In this document: one piece after another, positions 35,201 through 52,297 of the stretch
How the letters are laid out: the number at the start of each line of letters is the position of its first letter
Numbering within the stretch: the first letter of the stretch is position 1
Assembly: GCA_000708835.1 (NCBI GenBank)
Contig: DF236997.1
Coordinates: 134,736 to 198,735, forward strand
Direction: 5' to 3'
Length of the DNA: 64,000 nucleotides
Source: Klebsormidium nitens
Taxonomy: Eukaryota > Streptophyta > Klebsormidiophyceae > Klebsormidiales > Klebsormidiaceae
The notes under the pieces: model-generated
The model's input: only the letters and a program-made list of their open reading frames with translations
Told to the model about the DNA's origin: nothing
Database searches by the model: none
Program-made: the position numbers and the translations under genes

Positions 35201-38200
35201 GTACCGGGCATCTTCGGTGCTTCAAAAAACAGTGCGCTGGTTTTGCGGATTACAACTGTTGGCTTGCATCCGTGCAGGCCCTTAATCCTGCCTGGGGCAG
35301 CTACAGTTTTGCCACATACCTGTGCTACCTGCTGTACCCACCGCTCTACATTGCCGGGCCCACCATCACATTCGACTCCTTCGCTTCTCAGGTGTGCGTT
35401 GTTACCTCTGAGTTGTGCGCTTTCGCTGGCTGCTTGAAGGGCGACTTGCACACCCGTCATTCTTCTTGTAGCCTTCTTTTAGCACGGGAGAAGCACGGCT
35501 TTTCGCAAGTTGGTCGAGTCGGTCGTTCCAAGGGGAATCTCGTTGGAAGGCTGCTGACGTTCCTGCCTCATTGACACTTCCTGGGGAGATATGCCTTATT
35601 GGCTGCAGCAGGAAAGAACGCGTACTACTCGTCAGCCCAACGTCGTTTGCTGCGGAAGAACCAGTCATTCACGTCATTGCTGCAGCTGTCTACCCCTCAA
35701 CAGCGCCCGTCTGGGCGGGCCGTTTCGTTGTACGCTTTGCGGTTGGCGGGTTGCTGGGGCCTGATGGAGTTGCTTCTGCATTTCACCTACTTCAACGCAC
35801 TCGCCGTCAGGTACGCACGACTGCACGAGTGCATCTGCGTCCCATGATCTCCAAGGTGGAAGCAGAGTCTGCACGATTTTGCAGAGGGTACGTCATCCGA
35901 CCTGTTTGCCAGTTTGTTTTCCGCGCTTTGAGGGTTGGGCTCATGCCTGTGTCCGCTTTGCTCCTGCAGCGGGGTCTGGCAAAGGTTCGACTTGCCGGCG
36001 GCTGACGTATGCTGCATCGGCTTCGGGGTGAGTGCCGGTTCCAGACCTCGTGCTGCCGTAGTGGGAAGCCGAGCACCACAACAGCATCTCCAGCAAGCTT
36101 TCTCCATCTCTTCAGATTCTCCTCAGTGTAATCTGTGGTTCTTAATTCAGTGCTGGCTCATCCCTCGCTTCCTCCACAGAAACTTGTGATGTGACCACCT
36201 CCATAATCAGACAGTAGAACGTGCTAAGACGTGCCCCGTTTCCTCGCTTTCCGCCAGGTGCTCAACTTCATGTGGCTCAAGTTCCTCATCATTTGGCGTT
36301 TCTTCCGGCTGTGGGCCCTGGTGAGCTGACACGAACCGTCGATCTACCAGGGCTCATTGCTGAACGTGCCCGAGCATCCGTTCTTTTTTGGTTTCCAATG
36401 GTTCAGCAGAGAGCTGGTCCTTAAGCACGAACTGGCAAAGCGTCAAGCGGCCTGCGTCACGACTTGTGTACTTGACCAGCACCAGATAAAGCGTCGCTTC
36501 CGAGACTGCTTCTGTGGCTGACGAGTCTGATAGTTCAGTCTCAGTAGATTATTGAGATTTAAACCTTCTTCGTTTGAGGTTTCGCGGTCCAACGCGACCT
36601 GGAATAGTTTACTCTCAGAAGGAATAGGAGATTCAACGCGACTTGGTTTCCCAGCGCGCAGTTTATTAATCAGTGCAAGAACCTACTTCCTTCTTTTTGG
36701 CCAGATGGACGGGATCGACCCTCCCGAGAACATGCTCCGCTGTGTCAACAACAACTACGACATCGAGGGCTTCTGGAAGAGTTGGCACGCCTCTTACAAC
36801 CGCTGGCTCGTCAGGTGAGACGCCTGGCGGGCTTACAGCATCGTTCGTGGGCAATGGCTTTCTGCTGAAATCCGGCTCCGGGATGCATAAAAACACTGGC
36901 CGGCTACGGTGTTGATCTTAGGGTCGGCGGCGTGGCCCACTTTCAGTCAGCCCACGTTTCGAGTCATGGACGAGTGTACCCTCATTTGGAAGCTGCGCAA
37001 GAAAACAACCTTTTGCGCGGTCGATAGGGTGGGCGAAGAGTGTACCGCGGAAAAATCTGAGTCGTGCCCGGGTGCAGGTACCTGTACATTCCCCTGGGTG
37101 GCGCCAAATGGCGGTTCCTCAACATCTGGGTCATCTTCACGTTCGTCGCTCTGTGGCACGACCTCGAATGGTGAGGACTTGCACGGAGTTTCTTTCTCGC
37201 AAGCTCTTCTGGCAAACCCATGTCTTGAGAGCTTTTGAAGGGCAGGAGAAGGAGCGGCGTGGGGCCAACCAGTTCCTGCCGTCACCACGGAGAGCATAGT
37301 CTGTAACGATTACGGTACCTCTTCGATCAATGTTTTTAGCGCATCTGCTCTCGTCGACGAGTGTGACTTGCTCGGTTTTTCAGCACGCCAAGTCTTAGCC
37401 GATCCAGGGACGGATGCCAACTCCGCACATGACCCCACTCTTGCGTAGCGCAGGAAGCTCCTGTCCTGGGCCTGGCTGACGTGTCTCCTGGGGCTTCCGG
37501 AGCTGGTAGTCAAGAGCATCGTACGCTCCCCCAGAGTGAGCTCTCCTTCACCTCACAGGTCCTACACGTGGTTCTTCGTATGTCGCGTCTTATGGCTCGA
37601 AGGGAGGAGTCGAAGCCACGGATACGACTTTCAAGAACGAACTTCTACTCAAAGCGTCGATGACTGGCCCATCTAGCCAGAAGTCTGGTGTAACTGCTTC
37701 AACGAGCGACTGCGCGCTTCCAGACAAGCGATTTGTGCCTCTGCTGCCCACAAGTACTGTGCTTTCCGTCGATCGCCCAGTTTCGACCATTGTCAGCAGA
37801 GCCTAACAGTTGCATTCCGTTTCCGTGGTACAGTTGGCCGGCTTTCGGAAGATCTGGCTGTACTCTGAGCTTGCGGCCGCTGCAGGAGCGCTCAATATCA
37901 CAGGCCTCATGGTGAGCCCTTCGCCCACAACGCTGTCAATCGGTCGACTTTTCGAGGCATTAGTCCCTGTTTGCTGGACGGCTTAAGAGCTTGCCTGATC
38001 GACGAATCAAAGTAGGCGCACATTAGAAGGCGTTCCGGCGTTCCGCATTCAGTTCGAGGATGCGAGAACAGCCAAAGTGTCTCAGAGATTGTTAGAGATA
38101 ACGGTTGTTCGTTTCATGAGGATCACCGCATCACTCAACCAACGGGTCCACTGTCTTGCGTGCAGGCTGCGAACCTCGTTGGCTTTGTCATTGGCCCGCA

Positions 38201-38765
38201 GGGCCTGCGCGCGTTCTTTTTCAAGTTGCTCAGCCTTTCGAGTAAGTGACGTGTGCCAGCATTGCAAAATGGCTCTCCAGTTATGTGTTGAGTGTTATAG
38301 CCTGACGAATTGGAGTGTGTTTCTGATACTCCGAGTGTTCCTGCTTTTCTCCATACTTCTGAAACCCAACTCTGTGTCTGCAGATGTTGCCCTCATGCTC
38401 TACATACTTCTCTCATTTTACGCCGCAACTAAGGTGAGAGGCTCCGATTACGTTGATGTTGAGGGATGTGCGTTCAAATCTATGGAAATGGAGATTTCTT
38501 TGCGCTCGTGAGGGCAAGAACAGTTCTTATCATGGAGACAGTCCCGAGGCAATGGACAACCCTGTCCTCGGTCTCGAGCTGGATTCCTGAGATCAACTTA
38601 TCTTCGCAGGTTATGTTTGCTATCCGGGAAGCCGAAGAACGGGAGAAGCAATGCAGAAAAGTAGGGACCGAATGCCGGTCAACAACGGACGTATTGCAAG
38701 ACGTTTATCTCGAAAGGAGGCTCCGAGAGGAAAATGTAAAGCGGATCTGGCATGCTGCAGATTGA
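32277..38765 (+). CDS. GUP1: GUP1-like MBOAT-family membrane O-acyltransferase
   Basis: Polytopic endoplasmic-reticulum protein of the MBOAT family. Yeast GUP1 remodels GPI-anchor lipids; the role of plant homologues is unsettled. Nineteen exons, all in phase: 32277-32373, 32750-32820, 33027-33196, 33431-33479, 33761-33864, 34137-34201, 34496-34560, 34830-34889, 35278-35391, 35686-35810, 35970-36027, 36258-36320, 36705-36814, 37078-37170, 37454-37520, 37834-37911, 38166-38241, 38384-38433, 38610-38765; 556 residues. Plant GUP1-like marks include DLSDAQWRNFR, YSLFVLVIATANFLLVK, WEWLDYHKGSLRWHIGFN, YPPLYIAGPTITFDSFASQ, FMWLKFLIIWRFFRLWAL, GIDPPENMLRCVNNNYD, GFWKSWHASYNRWLVRYLYI and FVALWHDLEWKLLSWAWL. 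His ~411 in LWHD is the invariant MBOAT histidine, and His ~375 in WHAS is also conserved. The C-terminus is short, charged and cytosolic-looking. Confidence 0.95.
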
Positions 38766-40422
38766 TGCTGCAGTCACTCGGCCCGCTCGTGCACTTTCAA
38801 GTCAAAGTGTCTTTTGCAAACCCCTCCAGTTTCTCATCATTTGCTGTCCACGGGCAATTGAACGAACGGTATTATTCCATACGGTACACGTTTGAACTCT
38901 ATTCAAAAATGATCGGTGCCTTCATCCACCTTGACTCGTGTACTCTTCAGCCGGGTGACCGCCCACCGTGTATATTGCGCATCTTTGCAGTGGCGCGCTC
39001 GACATATGTTTGAAAAGGTGCTTTCACAAACATGCGCAAGCTACGTAGCCGCCCCTAGCTAGCTCAGTGCGCTTCAATCGTCCGCTGAGGAAAACACTTT
39101 TCTGTTCGTAACTTCGTAACATGTCACACGTGTGCATGTGAATATTTACTGAACGAAGCGAACATGTGAGTGCTAGCTCTAGGATTCGCACGCAGGATCA
39201 TGAGCATGATCCGACGGAGCTCATGGGAAGCGGGCATGTCGAACTGCCGCGCTCTTGTCCGCGTACTGTGATTGCAACTAAGTTCCACCGTGACGGCAGC
39301 TTAGTCCCCTGTCGAGTTACACATGACCGCAGCTGCCCGTTCTCAATTTGGTTATTACGTGTGATCGTTGAACATCGCCGCGAGCCATGCCGACGTTGAA
39401 GTTGCCGCAGTGCTCGCATGAAGATACAATAAGCTAGCATCATCTCCTTTCAACGATGACGGTTTAATCAAAACACGCAGTACACGGTGTCAAGCTATAA
39501 TGATAGGTAGGTAAGGTGCTAACTTGAGAATAACTTCTCGCGCAACGTACCGTGATCAGATCGCCCATGCATGGCTTTTGAGGTGGACTCATTCTTTGCC
39601 TGTAAAGAAGACATAACTAGGGCCGACAGCATTGCGACAACGCCTGGCGGGCAAATAGGCCGATGAGGTGTTAAAAAGAGGGACAAAAGATTGCAGCCCA
39701 CAGATTTAAATCTCAGATTCATTCGAGGACAGATTTGTAACCTTTGTTGCAGTCTCGAGACCAGCGCGGCGTGCACTGCAGACAGAAAGTGCAAGATTGC
39801 TCTGCTGCACAGACTTTGAGTGGATTCGTCGTTTGAATCTGGACAGCAGCCGCATTGATTGCAATGTCCTTTGACGGTTGCCACACGTGAGAAGCTTCGT
39901 GCATGCATCCCGCGTCATGACCATTGCTTGCTTTCTGTTGAGTCTGAGAGTCGAGAATCCGCAGGAAATCGCATCGAAAGGAGGTACTTTCTGCGTTACA
40001 GCAGATCTGATCCGCTGTAGTCCGAATTGAGGACTTGCTTACAAGGACAATCTATCGTAACGCTTCAGCTGATCTGCACTGCGCTTCTTCGCCTAGCTTT
40101 CCTTCCAGTTGGGTACTTCTCGTCTTCCGACGCGTCTGCTGATGGGCTCAGCATTTCCACTACCGGCGGGCATCAAGTACCCATATGCTCCTGCGAGGCT
40201 GACTGGGCAGGTCAATCTGCGAGAGTGAGTGAGATCCGTCCACCCAGCACGACTCAAAAAGCCAGCAATTGGCAGGGGTTATTTCAGAAACACAGAGATC
40301 CATTTCAAGCATTTCCAAACTCTTCTGAGCTCAAGCAAGCCGCTCAAACCAATTCGCATCTCGCTCGAACGCCCTTGTCGCTTTGCCTTTCTATCGAGAT
40401 CAAGACAACTGGATTGAGCACG
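38766..40422. other. Intergenic region, no gene recognised
   Basis: 1.7 kb between two genes on the same strand. Open frames here (such as minus 39519-39908) have no family motif, no splice-linked partner and no coding-like base composition that I can argue for. Confidence 0.5.
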
Positions 40423-43321
40423 ATGGCGGGGCTTCGCTCAGGATGTGGTGCGTTCGGAGCCCTTCTCCTCCTGCTCCTTGTGTCTAGACTCGAGGTAAGG
40501 CTTCCTTCTTGTATCTTCGAACTTGTCCAAGAAATATCTGGGTGGAAGTTCGAATGACACATTTCTGATCTGCTTGGATATCTCTTGCATGTCGAATGAA
40601 ATTCACTTCTGCATTTGCTGGCAATCACCTTCCATCTGCGCATTGATCTGTACTCATGTTTTCTCATCAACTCTTGATTGATCAGCAGTTGTCTTCAATT
40701 TAGTTCCTATCATTGCAAAGGTTCTGCTACCTTGCACGAACATTCCTCTTGATTTCTTTGCTCTGCTTTTGCATTTCACCATTCCATCGATTTGCTGCTG
40801 CATTGACCATGCAATCCCTCCTAACCAGATTTCCGTTCTTCTCGCCAGATTCACGCCGCTCGCCCGCTACCTGGCCAGACTGAGACTTTCTCCACCTCCA
40901 GAAGAACCCTGCTGCAGAACTCGAATCTCGGACGTGAGCAAGCTGACATCTGGCACGAACGGATCTGACCTGGGTTTGTGCATTGATTTCTTAGCATGCA
41001 GCTCTTCAATGTGAACACAACTTTATGCGGGCAAATCTAAGGAATTGGGAATCACTGGATACTCAAAAAGTTATTCTGGTCTTTGTTCTGAAAGTGTCAA
41101 GCATCAGACTTTCCTGAATGAATTATTTCCTTCTGGTCATTGATTGCAGCCAATCTGCTCGAGAACGGAGACTTCGAAGATCCTGGAAATGTGAAGGATT
41201 ACACGAAGAACACCCCAACTGACCTCCACTACAAGGCAAGCTGCTTTTCCATACAGTAGAGTTCTGGTTGTTGATGCATGCCATACAGCCACAGTAATGC
41301 ATCGTTGAATCATGCTGTTTTTGATGCCTGAAGACGTTCTGTGGCCATTAGATTCTGATCCACTCAGAACAGGAGTTTCGAGTCCCTACACCTAATTGAG
41401 CAATCTCCTGCCTGCTGTATTAAGGGCTGTTCCTGTTTGCTGCCTGCAGATCTGGTCCGCTGCCACGGCAGCTTCTGCCATTCCCGGATGGACAATTGAG
41501 AATGGCACAGCGGAGTTGGACGACTCTCAGCTCGTGTGGGCTCAGCCGAATGGCTCCAAGTGGGATCTTGACATCTCAGGTGAGCAGAACTTCAAGCTTC
41601 CCTAGAACTGCAACAGACGTGAATCGTCGAAGTCAAACAGGTATGCTTGTCAATCTCTGTAAAGATGGAATGGAAACTTCTGCACAGAGTTAAGAGGTTT
41701 CTGTTTCAGGCAAGTGAATCCAGAAAGAAGTAAATCTTTTGAAAGTCATCATGGATCTCCAAATCAGGTTTAATTGATGAGTTTCCCGTGTTTTGGATGC
41801 AGGGGATGGGCCTGGAGTCATCTCTCAGGTACGGTTCTGACTACTGATCTGTGGTAGCTTGCTGCACGGTCCTGTTTGCACATTTCCACCATCCTCTTGC
41901 TCCTCGAGGGATTTCAAAAGGACCTTCGTGGTGTGAATCTGCCTGAATGTTCTGATCAAAATCTGAGATGTGGTTCTGGAGCCTTGAAACCCTGAAACAT
42001 GGAATGGAGACTCTGAAATAGAAGGAGGTGGTCTCGACAGCTTTCTGAAACTGGTCTTTCTTCCGTGCAGACATTCGCCACAGTCCCCGGCCAGCTCTAC
42101 CAGGGATCCTTCATTCTCGCAGGCAAGAATGTTCCCTTTTTCTTCTGGCAGTCAATTCTTTAGGCGCTGCTTTGCCTTTGTTGGGACTGCAAGTGTTACC
42201 CTTTTTGCCAGAGTTACATTGTATTCTAAGAAAATTGCAGACAAAGTTCTTTCCCTGAAGCACGATAATGTTCCCAGTTTCAGACTGACATGCAGCTTTC
42301 TTATTCACATTCCTTGAGTGCTCTCCTCATCTGTCGTCTCTCCTTCAGAGCTCCTTGTATGCTTTTCAAAGTTGCGGACAAACCTCTTTCTCTGGAGGAC
42401 GATCAATCTCTGTTTCCGGTTGCAGAAACTTTTTGTTCTCAGCCAAGAGTGCTCTCCTCATCTTCCGTTTCTCTTTCTGACAGGCAACGTGTACGGCCCG
42501 CCCCGTATCAAGAGCGTTGACGTGTCCGTGTCCGGCCCCAGCTCCGTGTACTACAACAACAGCTACTCCTTCGACATCTCTGGCAAGACGCGCAACAACA
42601 TGGGCTTCGTCACCAAGACTTTCACCTTCACCGCCGGCGCTGGCAGCACGAGCACCATCCGCTTCGCCTCCCAGGACCCTGCCAGCACCTCCTGCGGAGC
42701 GGTCCTCGACAACATCGTCGTGGCGGCAGGTGAGGACCCCGTGGCTTTCTGTTACGGGGTAGATCATAGAACTTTAATGCGAGTTGGCCTCTTCGAAGTT
42801 CCAGTTCTAGTTTTGTGTCGCATTGCTTCCTGATCTCGTGCGCTTCGTTGATCTCATCGTCCTCACAGATTCTCGTCAGATGAAACTCTTCTTGCTGGAT
42901 TCTTGAAGTTCTGCTCTTGTTGAAGTGGTCACGAACGATCTGCGTTGACTTGCTGTTGGCAAATACAAGCACTGACTGCCCTCCGTTTCTTGCAGTGCTG
43001 CCCCCTGCGCCGGCTCCAGCTCCTCAGGTCGCCGTCGTGCCCTCACCTGCCATGGTCGTGCCGTCCCCTCCCCCTGTGATCGTCGTGCCTTCTCCCCCGG
43101 TCGTGCCTTCTCCTCCGATCGTGCCCACTCCCCCGATCGTACCCTCTCCCCCGGTTGTTCTGCCACCGCCCAGCCAGCCATCGGGGTACGGCTCCCAGCC
43201 TGCGGGCTATGGCGGCCAGCCTGCGGGTTACGGAGGACAGCCCACCGGTTACGGAGCCCAGCCCGGCCAGGTTACGCCAGGCCAGGTCACCGTTTACGGA
43301 CAGGTGTTAGCGCATCCATAG
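40423..43321 (+). CDS. Secreted DUF642 / choice-of-anchor-C-like protein with extensin-like tail
   Basis: Likely apoplastic cell-wall protein. Eight exons: 40423-40494, 40849-40933, 41150-41235, 41450-41579, 41803-41828 (26-nt micro-exon), 42071-42122, 42484-42729, 42996-43321 (TAG); 340 residues. It starts with a signal peptide (GALLLLLLVSRLEIHA) that should be cut before RPLPGQ. A beta-sandwich domain follows: NLLENGDFEDPG, IPGWTIENGTAEL, GVISQTFATVPGQLYQGSFI, GFVTKTFTFTAGAGSTSTI and CGAVLDNIVV, the pattern of DUF642/choice-of-anchor-C domains that bind wall carbohydrate in plants. The last exon adds a tail: VVPSPP-type proline repeats and then GYG(G/S)QPAGYG repeats. Introns 3 (41236-41449) and 6 (42123-42483) begin with GC rather than GT if phases are to hold. 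Family is likely, ligand unknown. Confidence 0.88.
41236..41449 (+). other. GC-AG intron (intron 3 of the DUF642-like gene)
   Basis: The exon ends ...CAC TAC AAG and is followed by gcaagc; the next exon starts at 41450 in phase 0. AG|GCAAG is the usual GC-donor consensus, and no GT donor nearby keeps the frame. Confidence 0.75.
42123..42483 (+). other. GC-AG intron with duplicated 3' end (intron 6 of the DUF642-like gene)
   Basis: Donor AG|gcaaga, acceptor ...tgacag at 42483; phase 1 on both sides. The last ~110 bases exist twice: 42237-42348 and 42374-42483 are diverged direct repeats sharing a perfect 17-mer (42316-42332 and 42447-42463). Each copy ends in a pyrimidine tract and AG. Confidence 0.75.
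42237..42483 (+). repeat. Tandem duplication of an intron 3' end
   Basis: Two diverged copies of about 110 bases, 42237-42348 and 42374-42483, separated by 25 bases. Shared features are g-c-a/g-g-acaaa at the start, a central Cys-codon-free pyrimidine-rich stretch, and gagtgctctcctcatct near the end. Confidence 0.75.
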
Positions 43322-45403
43322 AACAGAAGCGTCAGTTGTAGCGTTGCAGGTTTCGAGATAGCAGGTCAGCCAAGCAAGACCAGATGATAAGCAGCAGGTA
43401 GCATAGACAGATCAGTGTCAGGAGCTGTCTTGCGTTTGACGTAGCTCCCGTACAGCAGAAGATTGGCGAGTTGAGACGGTCAAAGACAGAACTGTACTAT
43501 CTTATGACTACGCTTCTGTTATTGAAAATCTTAAGAGAGGCTGCCGCCAATATCGACGGTTATACTCACTTTCGTGTCTGACATCTTCATTACTAGACGA
43601 CTACTCACGGCTAAGCAAACTCACGGCTAAGCAAAATATTTACTGAAGCTTGCACTATTCTTATGTGTTTGTATTTGTAAAGTCAGGGCTAAGCTGAGTA
43701 TCACTCCGCTATTGCATCTGACATCCTACTTCAAAACAAGAATAACCAGTCCTGCACGATGGCCTACTCCATACCATTTTGAAGTATCCCAATCCATGAG
43801 TCCGCTGCAACGAATTCGGGAAACGGCGTGCACATCCAAGACGTGAGGGAAACTTATCTGAGGTCTTCAGTGTTAATACATAACCAGACTTCGCTCAGTG
43901 CTTCTTTCAAGTAGACAATCAGGAACACTCTTCAAAAGCTTTTGAAGATTTTATTAGACTTTACAATCAACCAGCTGGTGGTCCTTGCGTAACCACGTAC
44001 GTAAGGCTACCTGCATTCTCACAGTTGTAACATATTTGCCACAGCTGTCAGACTTCAAAATGAAGACTGAGCCAGCAAAGAATTTGTTTCATTCCGTCGC
44101 ACTTACCATATGAGTGCATGCGCCCAATGTTCGACGACACTGTACTTGAACTGACAACCTAAAAGTACTGTATCGCAATAATCGCATAAAGTTGATGAGT
44201 CAGCGGCGAAAACCTGATGCTGGCGCACATGAAGTTCTTGGACAAATACTGCAACCTGTCCTTCAATTGCATCTGTTGGATTGTCGTCCTCGACCTGTTC
44301 TCACACGTGTACAGAGGTCTTGATGAATAAATCGATCGTCAGCATTTGATCTCGGAGCAGTTGCTACATGCATGAGTTCTGTCAAAGACGAGAGCATAGC
44401 AAGTTTAACTCGATTCCATCATCCAACGATAAGTACTTCCCTTGGCTCTTTCAGGATCGTATGCCTGGCTTCGTAACCGGCCGCGCTGGCGCTCCAAATC
44501 TTCGTCGGACTCCATTGCTGCAGCGCATGCAAAGTATTCGGTGTACCGTACGTGTCACGGTCGGCGATGCACTGAGGCTCGGCCGCGGACGCCGGAACCG
44601 CTATTCCGTATCAGAGTAAGTACAGTTCGGACGTAGGTAATGGATAGCAAGTCCGCCGGAGTCCCTGTAGGCTGTCCATTCCGGTCCCGACATCCGACCG
44701 GAACCTTACGCGGGCGCGCGACGCTTCACATTCTCTTGATATGCGGACCGGTTCAATGACCAGTTCAAATGAGGTGCAATCCAGACTCCAGTGCTTCCTA
44801 CCGACACGGTGCAAAGCAGTACTTTGGCTTCTCAGCTGGGCCTGACTGGAAAAAGCGCAGGGCCAACCAGATCCCAACCAGATAAGTAGGAAAAGGTGCA
44901 ATGCTCTATCTGACGGCAAAAACTGCTGAGGCTGTAGTTAGAAGTATCAGTAGTGGAGTGAAGGGAAATACATCTGCAAGGCTTTCGGCTGCAGTCTCTC
45001 AGAATAGAGCTGCAGCCCAGGCAGTCAGTATCGAGCATCTTGTGATTGGTTTCTTTGTTGCGCAGTGCGCCACATATTACAGGTTCGTAGTCAGTGCGCA
45101 CCTCAAAGTAATCAGATCAAGGCAAGCTCGGCGAGAACGTGGACCATCTTCGAACCGAATCCTACGACTGAGGCAAAGCAGTCTTCTCAGTTGCATACGT
45201 GCGGTTCCTCGCATCAGCTTCTGTGAAGACGTTATCAGAGTCGATTCTCCTGACAACTTCGGCTATCACTCTCTCCAATTTCCTCACCGGGTTTAGAGCC
45301 TCCTACTCCGACGGGTTGCTAGCGAGCTTTCGTTTTCAGTAAAGACGCTTCAAAGGCGTTGTCTTTGCTTCTGAGCCCTCCCTCCTCCCAAGACACACGC
45401 ACC
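43322..45403. other. Intergenic region with one short tandem repeat
   Basis: 2.1 kb between same-strand genes. It should hold the 3' end of the DUF642-like gene and the promoter of the kinase gene. Apart from the 16-bp tandem repeat at 43603-43634 I see nothing; a frame at 44368-44619 is Arg-rich but unrecognised. Confidence 0.5.
43603..43634. repeat. Perfect 16-bp tandem duplication
   Basis: actcacggctaagcaa occurs twice without spacer. A looser relative of the core (gggctaagc) lies near 43687. Function unknown. Confidence 0.9.
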
Positions 45404-50719
<5,316 letters not shown>

Positions 50720-51051
50720 CCGCGCAAACGACCGTAAAACAAAAAGCCGCCGACGCCATGCCGGAATGAAAGCGCGATGCGTAGGTACTGAATTGAAGAC
50801 TCAATGGTAGCGTTTGCGCGCTTTTTACGTAATCATGTTGATACAGCTGTTGAGTAGGAACCATCAACAAAGAGGCATGTTTTGATCAGAAGCTGATGAG
50901 ATTATGAATGAAGTGGCTTCTCGTCAGCTGGCTTCTCGTCATTCATTCATGCTCCGATCCTTTTTGATCTGATGGTTTAAAGATTGACAATGGCCTTGGA
51001 AAGCTCCAACACAGCTGGATGACAAGTCTTCCCTTTCAAACCTACTGTATG

Positions 51052-51087
51052 AGTCCCCTTTCCCCTATCATTTCAGGAAAGGGGACT
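51052..51087. repeat. Perfect inverted repeat, 10-bp arms, 16-nt loop
   Basis: agtccccttt (51052-51061) is mirrored by aaaggggact (51078-51087). As RNA it would form a GC-rich stem. It lies about 330 bases after the kinase stop, within reach of that gene's 3' end. Confidence 0.85.
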
Positions 51088-51650
51088 GCCCGGGTCTCGT
51101 CGAAGCTACCAAGCAATATGCATTCTTCTGTCCAGGCGTGCTATTCAACCGAATGGCAGGTTTGAATCCTGGATGTCGAAAAGTTACTCGAAGTCAGAGA
51201 AGGCAATGAACCGGGCTTTATTGACGCCTTCTAGCTGAGCTCGAGCTGCGTGGAATTCTTTTACACATGGAGCTGCTTTCGTGACCATTCAACTAGAGAC
51301 ATTGGCTGGTTCAGTTGTTTCCATCACGAATTCGTCACTGATAGATTCTCGTGAGAAGATACTCTGAGAGTTGCGTGTCCTGCAAAGTTCGGCCTTAAAT
51401 CCTCCTTGTCCACTTTTGAAATCATCTCGCGTGGCCTGTGCAGCGCGCTCTAGGAAATGAATGCAAGTGGGACTTGCTAAGTTTTGATTTGCTAACAGGC
51501 TTAACAACGATACCTGCGACTTTCCGACTCTTGTAAGATTTTGCTTCGGAGAGGACGACTGACCTTGCCTACCGTTGCATCGGTGCAAGCAATCAAGTTA
51601 CGGTTCATAGGGTCGTTGCTCTTGCCCCGCTTCAATTTGAAGAAAGGTCA

Positions 51651-51660
51651 TATATAAAAG
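51651..51660 (+). promoter_or_regulatory. TATA-like box
   Basis: tatataaaag, the best TATA match in this gap. It sits upstream of the candidate small ORF at 51974-52297; a link between them is only a guess. Confidence 0.3.
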
Positions 51661-51973
51661 GTCTTCTAGGGACAAACTTTGGCTCCCTGGAAATAAAACG
51701 AGTACAGCAGCACCAGATACTGCCTGGAACAGCACGCACGCTAGTCTCTTTCTGACATACTGTGCAGCCAGGCACTTAATCTTGGGAGGGTCCCATGATG
51801 CATCAGCTGCTCGTGGGATATACTGCTATCTTTTCAAAGAGCCAAAGATCTGTCGCTGAGTCAACCACCGAAGATGCGCCGCTTTTTCTTGCGATCTTTC
51901 TTGCGGCTCAATCTAGCGGTTCCGGCTTGCTGTACTCACATGGCTCGGTGCGGCGGAAGCGGAACGACGGAAC

Positions 51974-52297
51974 ATGGTTGAGTCGTCCGATGAGGACACG
52001 TGGAAAATCAACGGCTGCAGATGTAATGTGTCGTCTAGCCCACAAGGGCACAACATTTCCAGCGGCTATATAAGAACGAAGCCTGGCTCAATTCAGCGGG
52101 CCTCGGCCCGAGTGACGGAGTGGGGGCAACCCCTCACATTGAGGCAAAAGGATACGTCCGAGAGTCCTCGGCAGGATACGTCCTGCGCCGACACGTCCGC
52201 AGCCCATACGTGGGCTTTCAGATTCGCAGTTGGAAGCATTCTGGCCGCACTCGGGACCCTGTGTGCTCTTCTCATCATCTTGATATACACATCATGA
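51974..52297 (+). CDS. Candidate small tail-anchored membrane protein (weak)
   Basis: An ATG-initiated frame of 107 residues. The first ~80 residues are hydrophilic, beginning MVESSDEDTW, and the end is a single strong hydrophobic stretch (FRFAVGSILAALGTLCALLI followed by ILIYTS) right before the stop, the layout of a tail-anchored protein. A TATA-like box lies upstream. I recognise no family, the frame is short, and chance cannot be excluded in 3.8 kb of otherwise empty sequence. Confidence 0.25.
   Translation: MVESSDEDTWKINGCRCNVSSSPQGHNISSGYIRTKPGSIQRASARVTEWGQPLTLRQKDTSESPRQDTSCADTSAAHTWAFRFAVGSILAALGTLCALLIILIYTS

Larger units (their letters stand above)
50720..51973. other. Intergenic region with palindrome and TATA-like box
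   Basis: Holds the kinase 3' untranslated region, the perfect inverted repeat at 51052-51087 and a good TATA-like box (tatataaaag, 51651-51660) about 320 bases before the small ORF at 51974. No protein family is recognised. Confidence 0.45.
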
